Origin: Thiotrichaceae bacterium
Lineage (GTDB): Bacteria; Pseudomonadota; Gammaproteobacteria; Thiotrichales; Thiotrichaceae
DNA: 9,721 nt
Assembly: GCA_027008665.1 (NCBI GenBank)
Contig: JALVEA010000276.1
Location: 1 to 9,721, forward strand
Direction: 5' to 3'
In this document: in pieces, positions 5,492 through 9,721 of the stretch
Position numbering within the stretch: position 1 is the first letter of the stretch
Layout: each line of letters opens with the position of its first letter
The notes under the pieces: generated by a model
Told to the model about the DNA's origin: nothing
What the model saw: only the letters and a program-made list of their open reading frames with translations
The model's database searches: none
Position numbers and translations under genes: made by a program

Positions 5492-5776
5492 ATGTTAAAA
5501 AAATTAACATTACTTGCTACAGTATTAGTTATGACAACAGGGCTTGCTCAAGCAACACCAAAAAGTGATAGTGTAGTGGAACTTACTGCTGCTGAAATGG
5601 ATACCGTTAGCGCAGGTCGTCATCATCGTCGTTTCACAAGTAGTCGTGCTATTGCTGGCTCTCGTGCTATTGCTCTTGGGAGACGTACTGCAGCTGCAAC
5701 AAGAACTATTACGGCAGCAGCACCTGGTATTTCACAGTCAGCTTCTGATTCAATGGCGAGTTCTTTTTCATATTAA
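5492..5776 (+). CDS. Small exported precursor with double-glycine-type leader, Arg-rich mature part (94 aa)
   Basis: Residues 1-21 form a Sec signal peptide (K-K, hydrophobic run, A-Q-A). Residues 22-42 form a second leader ending V-V-E-L-T-A-A-E-M-D-T-V-S-A-G. The remaining 52 residues begin R-H-H-R-R-F and carry eight Arg and two His before the only acidic residue near the end. Repeated R-A-I-A units (S-S-R-A-I-A-G, G-S-R-A-I-A-L) are visible, and the C-terminus is Ser-rich and ends F-S-Y. The leader motif is shared with the 125-aa precursor. Cleavage after A-G by the neighbouring C39 peptidase would free a cationic peptide. It is the first gene of a plus-strand set with the C39 and barrel genes; AAAGGGA lies before the ATG. 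It could be an antimicrobial, a signal, or a fibre subunit; I do not recognise a named family. Confidence 0.7.
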   Translation: MLKKLTLLATVLVMTTGLAQATPKSDSVVELTAAEMDTVSAGRHHRRFTSSRAIAGSRAIALGRRTAAATRTITAAAPGISQSASDSMASSFSY

Positions 5777-5777
5777 T

Positions 5778-5834
5778 TTAGATTGTTGCTAAAAATCTAA
5801 TGATATGTTGTTCTGTATGATTTTTTTCATACAG
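5778..5834 (+). other. Two hairpins between the precursor and peptidase genes
   Basis: TTAGATT/AATCTAA (5778-5784 with 5794-5800) and the longer CTGTATGA/TCATACAG (5813-5820 with 5827-5834, T6 loop) lie in the gap after the 94-aa gene. No U-tract follows the second stem, so they are more likely to protect the abundant precursor mRNA or reduce read-through than to terminate fully. Confidence 0.5.
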
Positions 5835-5863
5835 AGCATGTCTTGAATTAGGGAAAGATGGTT

Positions 5864-6493
5864 ATGCAAAAGAAACAAATATTTTTACTACCTTTATTCC
5901 TAATTTTATCGATCCAGCCTCTATTTTCTAATGAAAAACCTGTTCGCTCATTGCTAGAAATACGTCAAAGTAACGTAGTTATACAAAAGTGGGATCTAAG
6001 TTGTGGTGCAGCGGTCTTAACAACCTTGCTAAAATACCAACATGGGATGGATATTGATGAAAAAACAGTTGCAAAAGGATTGATTAATCGCGCTGAGTAT
6101 ATAAAAGATCCTGAATTACTTAAACGTCGGGAAGGGTTCTCTTTGCTTGATCTTAGTCGTTATAGTAAGAAAGTTGGCTTAAAAGGTAAGGGTTTGGGGT
6201 ATTTATCCTTAGATGATTTGTTACCTCTTGCCCCTGTTGTTGTTCCTATTAGTGAGAATGGTTACGACCACTTTGTGATTTTTAGAGGAAAAATGAATAA
6301 CCGTGTTTTAATTGCTGACCCAGCATGGGGCAATCGTACCTTGAGCATTAAAAATTTTAATAAAGTATGGATTCAGTTTCCTAAATTAGGTCATGTAGGA
6401 TTTGTTGTAATTAATCCTAAAGACTCCTCCAATATATCTTCTACTATCAATCAGTTAAAAGTTACGCCAGCTGATTTTACAGTCTTATATTAA
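5864..6493 (+). CDS. Stand-alone periplasmic C39-family cysteine peptidase (FapD-like)
   Basis: The 209-aa product has a signal peptide (residues 1-22) and a papain-like C39 domain. Visible active-site elements are Gln41 (oxyanion), Cys47 in D-L-S-C-G-A-A-V-L, His136 in Y-D-H-F-V-I-F and Asp152 in A-D-P-A-W-G-N. C39 peptidases usually sit at the N-terminus of ABC exporters and cut double-glycine leaders in the cytoplasm. This one has no transporter domain and is exported, like FapD of Pseudomonas Fap amyloid operons. Its likely substrates are the two neighbouring precursors with E-M-D-x-[VI]-[ST]-A-G leaders. I start at ATG 5864 because AGGGA then has a nine-base spacer; ATG 5858 is two codons upstream. 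Next gene: the outer-membrane barrel, 35 bp on, probably co-transcribed. Domain call secure; substrate call inferred. Confidence 0.85.
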   Translation: MQKKQIFLLPLFLILSIQPLFSNEKPVRSLLEIRQSNVVIQKWDLSCGAAVLTTLLKYQHGMDIDEKTVAKGLINRAEYIKDPELLKRREGFSLLDLSRYSKKVGLKGKGLGYLSLDDLLPLAPVVVPISENGYDHFVIFRGKMNNRVLIADPAWGNRTLSIKNFNKVWIQFPKLGHVGFVVINPKDSSNISSTINQLKVTPADFTVLY

Positions 6494-6528
6494 GTAGAAA
6501 GGCATAATAAATCTAATATGTAAAAGCT

Positions 6529-7458
6529 ATGATTTTATTCCGTTTTTTAATGTTTTATATCTTTTTTGTATTGTTTATTCACAATGCAAGTGCAAAGGGA
6601 GCAGGTAGCTTTGAAATTGATGAAGAAGCTGCCGTTCGTGCATTAGAACATTCCTTAGTGCAATCAGGTAGCCTATTATTAGAGAAAGGGAAATTCGATT
6701 TTCAGCTAGGTCTTGGGTTTAGTCATACCGAAAATGATGCTTTGCTTTTTGGTTCTGTCGATAGCAATCGCATCATAGGGCAAGTGAAAAACACCTTTAC
6801 AAGCATTAATATGCCCCTTCGTTTACGTGCTGGTCTCCCCTATAAAGCGCAAATTGATTTTGAAATTCCCTTGCTTTATGCGAGTCAACAATTCATTCAA
6901 ACAAATGGCAGAAATTTACCTGTGGATAATAATCAGCATGGATCAGGTATTGGAGATGTAAATATCACACTTTCAAAGACATTAAGTCGAGAAAAAGGTA
7001 ATCGGCCTGATATGATTGGGTTTTTCTCTTGGGATACAAGTAGTGGTAAAAAATCTGATAATGGTGTTTCCATAAGTGAAGGTTTTAATGAATTTAGTCT
7101 TGGTTTAACCCTGACTAAAAGTCAAGATCCACTTGTATTCTCAGGCACTTTCTCTGCACAACGTTCTATAGAAAAGGATAATATAAAACCTGGTGATCAA
7201 TATCAGTTTTCTCTTGCTACCTTTTTAGCGGCAAGTCCTTCAACTTCTTTAAAGTTTTCTTTTGAGCAAATATTCTTGGCGAAAACAAAAGTTAATAATA
7301 AGGAGATTGTAGATTCTGAACGCACTATTGCACTGCTTAATATTGGTATTTCTTCGGTTGTACGCCGTAATACTTTTTTATCCTTATCAGCTGGAGCAGG
7401 ATTGACAAATGATTCTCCTGATTATACTGTTAACTTATCGTTATCAAAGCGATTTTGA
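6529..7458 (+). CDS. Outer-membrane beta-barrel exporter, FapF-like
   Basis: The 309-aa protein has a signal peptide (residues 1-22, ending A-S-A). A short helical segment follows (E-E-A-A-V-R-A-L-E-H-S-L-V-Q-S-G-S-L-L-L), then a series of amphipathic strands with aromatic girdles, ending V-N-L-S-L-S-K-R-F; the C-terminal Phe is the usual barrel-assembly signal. The layout, a helical plug before a barrel of about 270 residues, matches FapF, the trimeric pore that exports Fap amyloid subunits, and related 'transporter' barrels. With the upstream C39 peptidase it forms the typical Fap-type pair, so it probably carries the processed small precursors across the outer membrane. No good ribosome site precedes the ATG, suggesting coupling to, or weaker expression than, the peptidase gene. 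It ends 6 bp from the convergent regulator gene. A porin for small solutes is the alternative. Confidence 0.75.
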   Translation: MILFRFLMFYIFFVLFIHNASAKGAGSFEIDEEAAVRALEHSLVQSGSLLLEKGKFDFQLGLGFSHTENDALLFGSVDSNRIIGQVKNTFTSINMPLRLRAGLPYKAQIDFEIPLLYASQQFIQTNGRNLPVDNNQHGSGIGDVNITLSKTLSREKGNRPDMIGFFSWDTSSGKKSDNGVSISEGFNEFSLGLTLTKSQDPLVFSGTFSAQRSIEKDNIKPGDQYQFSLATFLAASPSTSLKFSFEQIFLAKTKVNNKEIVDSERTIALLNIGISSVVRRNTFLSLSAGAGLTNDSPDYTVNLSLSKRF

Positions 7459-7464
7459 TCTGCC

Positions 7465-8181
7465 TTAATTAGTGTAAGCATTTACAAGATGAGCAACCTG
7501 CACACGATTATTTACTCCTAATTTTTTCATAATAGCCCCTACATGTACTTTTACTGTATGTTCGCTAATACCTAAGCGATCAGCAATTACTTTGTTAGAA
7601 GAACCATAACACAATAATTCAAGCACTTCACGTTGCCTAGGAGTGAGTTTTTCGATTATATCGTTTGGTATCTGCTCATTAAAAAGAGCCATATTTTCTT
7701 TTTTTAATGCCTTATAGGATAAATTTGAGACTAAAGTTGGTGGTATATAAATTTCTCCGATTATTACTAAGCTCATAATAGCAGTTAGTACTTCAGGAGC
7801 TGTGTTTGTCATCATAAAGCCATTTAATTTTAAATATAAAAATAAATCCAAGTTAAGTAGTTCTTCATTATCAGCAAATAAGATAATAGGTACATCAGGA
7901 AAAGCCCGACGAAGATTTATTACATGATTTTCTAGGCTTCCTTCTGATAGATCAATTCCCCCTATATTTAATAAAAATAATTTTTGACAAATATTATAAT
8001 TTCTATTATGTGTTTCACTAATTGCATCGGATACATCTAAATATGATAAAAATTCCCAATTTTTTGTATGATCTTCAAATACTCTGATTAAACCATGGCT
8101 TATTGCGATACGTTGATCAATCATTATAATTATTGCTTTTTTTATTTTGCTTAAGCTACTATGAGGGGGGGTGCTATTCAT
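7465..8181 (-). CDS. LuxR/NarL-type regulator with degenerate receiver (CsgD-like logic)
   Basis: The 238-aa protein has a receiver-like N-terminal domain (about 14-140) and a clear LuxR-type helix-turn-helix (179-235: L-T-P-R-Q-R-E-V-L-E-L-L, then I-A-D-R-L-G-I-S-E-H-T-V-K-V-H). In the receiver the phospho-acceptor position is Asn72 (F-L-L-N-I-G-G instead of L-L-D), the conserved Lys is Thr125 (G-F-M-M-T-N), and the acidic pair is reduced to one Asp (I-D, residue 22). Phosphorylation by a histidine kinase is therefore unlikely, and none is encoded nearby. CsgD, which switches on curli amyloid in enterics, is also a LuxR-type protein with an altered receiver, so control of the adjacent export cluster is a reasonable inference. 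AAAGGA precedes the ATG. It is convergent with the barrel gene (6-bp gap, no terminator seen between them). Confidence 0.82.
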   Translation of the reverse strand: MNSTPPHSSLSKIKKAIIIMIDQRIAISHGLIRVFEDHTKNWEFLSYLDVSDAISETHNRNYNICQKLFLLNIGGIDLSEGSLENHVINLRRAFPDVPIILFADNEELLNLDLFLYLKLNGFMMTNTAPEVLTAIMSLVIIGEIYIPPTLVSNLSYKALKKENMALFNEQIPNDIIEKLTPRQREVLELLCYGSSNKVIADRLGISEHTVKVHVGAIMKKLGVNNRVQVAHLVNAYTN

Positions 8182-8500
8182 TATGAAAATCCTTTATTTT
8201 TTAATTTTATTCAGCATTTTAGTAAACTTTTTGCTTGAAATCTAATAAATTTTAAAGGTATTAGGGTTTAATATTACTTATATCTAAAAAAGTATAAGTA
8301 ATATTTATACTTTTTATTTATATGGAGGAGAAAAGTTTTTACATTTCCGATTCCTTCGAACTATATGTGTGATTTTTAGGTATACGGCTCTTTAGTTGAT
8401 AATTTATTCATTTCTATTTCCTTTGAATATCTATTTTCCTCTCTCGAAACAAACGTATTGTCAATCTATTGGAATTACTTAAGAAGATTAACTGAAATAT
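8182..8500. other. Intergenic region upstream of the regulator gene
   Basis: About 320 bp of AT-rich DNA containing the regulator's upstream region and the inverted repeat described separately. A GGAGGAG at about 8323 is followed only by a 16-codon frame. No gene, tRNA or mobile-element end is recognisable. Confidence 0.5.
8287..8315. promoter_or_regulatory. Perfect 11-bp inverted repeat upstream of the regulator
   Basis: AAAAAGTATAA (8287-8297) and TTATACTTTTT (8305-8315) are perfect inverted copies with a 7-bp spacer, 106 bp before the regulator start. As DNA it could be an operator, possibly for autoregulation. As RNA it would be an AT-only weak terminator in either direction, which would insulate the regulator gene from mnmG-side transcription. 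Confidence 0.45.
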
Positions 8501-8523
8501 AAAAAAGGAAAGAGGCTCTCTTT
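8501..8523 (-). terminator. Orphan minus-strand terminator
   Basis: On the minus strand AAAGAG-AGC-CTCTTT (stem 8523-8509) is followed by CC and six Ts (8506-8501). This is a short rho-independent terminator, but no intact minus-strand gene lies upstream of it before mnmG, which is on the other strand. It may end a small RNA or be left from a lost gene (see 8591-8659). Confidence 0.45.
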
Positions 8524-8590
8524 GAAAAGGAAGACGCAAGCCAATCTTCAGATAACTCAGACGTCGCTTCGAATGGGGAGCAATTTCACC

Positions 8591-8659
8591 TCAAATCCCT
8601 TTTTTAATCACCTTAACGGCTTGAGAAACAAGAAATAAAGTGGCAATAGCAATCACAGT
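8591..8659 (-). pseudogene. Possible 3' relic of a membrane-protein gene
   Basis: Minus-strand codons to a TGA at 8591 read T-V-I-A-I-A-T-L-F-L-V-S-Q-A-V-K-V-I-K-K-G-I, a hydrophobic helix with a basic tail as at the C-terminus of many inner-membrane proteins. A TGA at 8668-8666 closes the frame just upstream. An adjacent frame before it reads D-M-I-P-L-I-F-Q-L-T-L, so a frameshifted relic is conceivable. The orphan terminator lies about 70 bp downstream. The stretch is too short to assign a family and could be chance. Confidence 0.22.
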
Positions 8660-8737
8660 GTAATGTCAATTGAAAAATAAGGGGTATCATATCAGCTTCT
8701 GTTTTTCCTCAAAGATGCAATTATTTCCTTATAACAC

Positions 8738-8743
8738 TATAAT
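8738..8743 (+). promoter_or_regulatory. Candidate -10 box of mnmG
   Basis: A perfect TATAAT 30 bp before the mnmG start, predicting a leader of roughly 25 bases. The -35 position at 17-bp spacing reads ATGCAA, only 3 of 6 matches, so the promoter is tentative. Confidence 0.4.
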
Positions 8744-8773
8744 CCTCGCTTTAATTTTACCGCGCTAAATACT

Positions 8774-9721
8774 ATGTATTATCCTCAAACTTACGATGTC
8801 ATTATTATTGGTGGCGGACACGCTGGAACAGAGGCGGCTTTAGCGGCTGCTCGTATGGGGCAAAAAACGCTTCTTCTTACCCATAATATTGAAACTATTG
8901 GTCAAATGAGTTGCAATCCTTCGATTGGTGGGATTGGTAAGGGGCATTTGGTGAAAGAGATTGATGCCTTAGGCGGAGCAATGGGTTTAGCGGCTGATCG
9001 TGCGGGTATTCATTTTCGTATTTTGAATTCACGTAAAGGTCCTGCAGTACGTGCAACACGCGCTCAGGCGGATCGTGTTCTGTATAAAGCGGCGATTCTT
9101 GATATTGTACAAAAACAAGAAAATCTTGATCTTTTTATGCAAGGTGTTGATGATTTACTGATTGAAAATGATCGTGTAGTGGGTATTCGTACTGAGATGG
9201 GGTTGAATTTTTCTGCTAAAGCGGTGGTACTAACGGTTGGTACTTTTTTGCGTGGTAAAATTCATATTGGTTTAGAAAATTATGCAGGTGGACGCACAGG
9301 GGATCAATCATCAGTTACTTTAGCGAATCGTTTGCGTGAATTGCCTTTTCGTTTTGATCGCTTAAAAACGGGGACTCCTGCACGTCTTGATGCTCGCACT
9401 ATTGATTATAGTCAGTTACAAGAACAGCCGGGAGATGATCCTATCCCTGTTTTTTCCTATATGGGATCACGAGATTTACATCCACAACAGATTTCTTGCC
9501 ATATCACGCATACTAATCAAAAAACACACGATATTATTCATGCAGGTATGGATCGCTCTCCGCTCTATTCAGGTGTTATTGAAGGGATCGGGCCGCGTTA
9601 TTGTCCTGCGATTGAAGATAAAGTAGTACGCTTCTCAGATAAAGATAGCCATCAAATCTTTATAGAGCCTGAGGGTTTAAATACCTATGAAGTGTATCCT
9701 AATGGTATTTCAACCAGCTTG
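8774..9721 (+). CDS. mnmG: MnmG (GidA), tRNA uridine-5-carboxymethylaminomethyl modification enzyme, 5' half
   Basis: The first 316 codons of a protein normally about 630 aa; the window ends inside the gene. MnmG is an FAD enzyme that, with the GTPase MnmE, modifies U34 in the wobble position of certain tRNAs. The start reads M-Y-Y-P-Q-T-Y-D-V-I-I-I-G-G-G-H-A-G-T-E-A-A, containing the dinucleotide-binding G-G-G-H-A-G-T-E. Hallmark stretches follow: Q-M-S-C-N-P-S-I-G-G-I-G-K-G-H-L-V-K-E, K-G-P-A-V-R-A-T-R-A-Q-A-D-R, R-L-K-T-G-T-P-A-R-L-D-A-R-T, and E-G-I-G-P-R-Y-C-P-A-I-E-D-K, followed by Y-P-N-G-I-S-T-S-L at the edge. No good ribosome site is visible. It is a housekeeping gene with codon use and base composition more GC-balanced than the accessory genes to its left, so it marks one edge of the accessory region. 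Confidence 0.97.
   Translation, partial: MYYPQTYDVIIIGGGHAGTEAALAAARMGQKTLLLTHNIETIGQMSCNPSIGGIGKGHLVKEIDALGGAMGLAADRAGIHFRILNSRKGPAVRATRAQADRVLYKAAILDIVQKQENLDLFMQGVDDLLIENDRVVGIRTEMGLNFSAKAVVLTVGTFLRGKIHIGLENYAGGRTGDQSSVTLANRLRELPFRFDRLKTGTPARLDARTIDYSQLQEQPGDDPIPVFSYMGSRDLHPQQISCHITHTNQKTHDIIHAGMDRSPLYSGVIEGIGPRYCPAIEDKVVRFSDKDSHQIFIEPEGLNTYEVYPNGISTSL

Noticed and set aside
4731..5776. The two precursors as lanthipeptides or other modified RiPPs
   Set aside because: No modification enzyme is encoded in the window, and both carry Sec signal peptides, which cytoplasmic modified RiPPs normally lack.
7465..8181. LuxR-type protein as a quorum-sensing autoinducer receptor
   Set aside because: The N-terminal part is receiver-like, not an autoinducer-binding domain, and no synthase gene is near.
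8321..8371. 16-codon frame starting ATG-GAG-GAG near a GGAGGAG
   Set aside because: The GGAGGAG is part of the frame itself rather than upstream of it, and the peptide is too short to support.
9387..9626. Plus-strand open frame of 79 codons inside mnmG
   Set aside because: Out of frame with the strongly conserved mnmG coding sequence.
1..9721. CRISPR arrays, tRNA/rRNA genes, insertion sequences, integrase or att sites
   Set aside because: I looked for regular spaced repeats, tRNA-like cloverleaf ends, transposase-like proteins and terminal inverted repeats and saw none; the accessory content has no visible mobility gene in this window.

Overview
The window looks like a low-GC proteobacterial chromosome, most likely gammaproteobacterial. 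The rightmost gene is a clearly recognisable 5' part of mnmG whose protein is closest in feel to gamma/beta-proteobacterial MnmG. I cannot name the genus. Everything left of mnmG is accessory.

Region 1 (1-4276, all on the minus strand, read right to left) is a type III secretion (T3SS) apparatus operon in the Ysc-like order sctC-sctD-sctE-(small membrane ORF)-sctF-sctG-sctI-sctJ. It encodes an N-terminal secretin piece, the FHA-domain inner-membrane ring protein, a YscE-like needle chaperone, a probable needle/pilin subunit, a TPR chaperone, an enlarged inner-rod protein and the start of the ring lipoprotein, which runs off the left edge. Its oddities are: the secretin gene encodes only the N0-N1 periplasmic domains plus a DUF4124-like tail and no pore-forming domain; the needle candidate is not YscF-like; an extra one-helix membrane ORF sits between sctE and sctF; and the two roughly 160-bp gaps flanking sctG carry copies of the same element, each next to a 7-bp hairpin of different sequence.

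Region 2 (4277-4730) holds the T3SS leader, a likely promoter and a bidirectional terminator that separates it from region 3.

Region 3 (4731-8181) is a compact system that I read as a Sec-dependent peptide or amyloid-like secretion pathway. Two divergent small precursors (125 aa on minus, 94 aa on plus) share a signal peptide followed by a second, double-glycine-type leader with the pattern E-L-x-x-x-E-M-D-x-[VI]-[ST]-A-G. They are followed by a stand-alone periplasmic C39 cysteine peptidase (Cys/His/Asp triad visible) and an outer-membrane beta-barrel with an N-terminal helical plug. This pair resembles FapD and FapF of Pseudomonas functional-amyloid (Fap) export. A convergent LuxR-family regulator with a degenerate receiver (no phospho-acceptor Asp), similar in logic to CsgD, closes the cluster. 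The proposed flow is Sec export, periplasmic cleavage after the A-G motif by the C39 enzyme, then passage of the mature peptide through the barrel, with expression set by the LuxR-type protein.

Region 4 (8182-8773) is about 590 bp with no intact gene. It contains an AT-rich perfect inverted repeat upstream of the regulator, an orphan minus-strand terminator with a possible 3' relic of a membrane-protein gene, and the probable mnmG promoter. Region 5 (8774 to the end) is mnmG, cut by the window edge.
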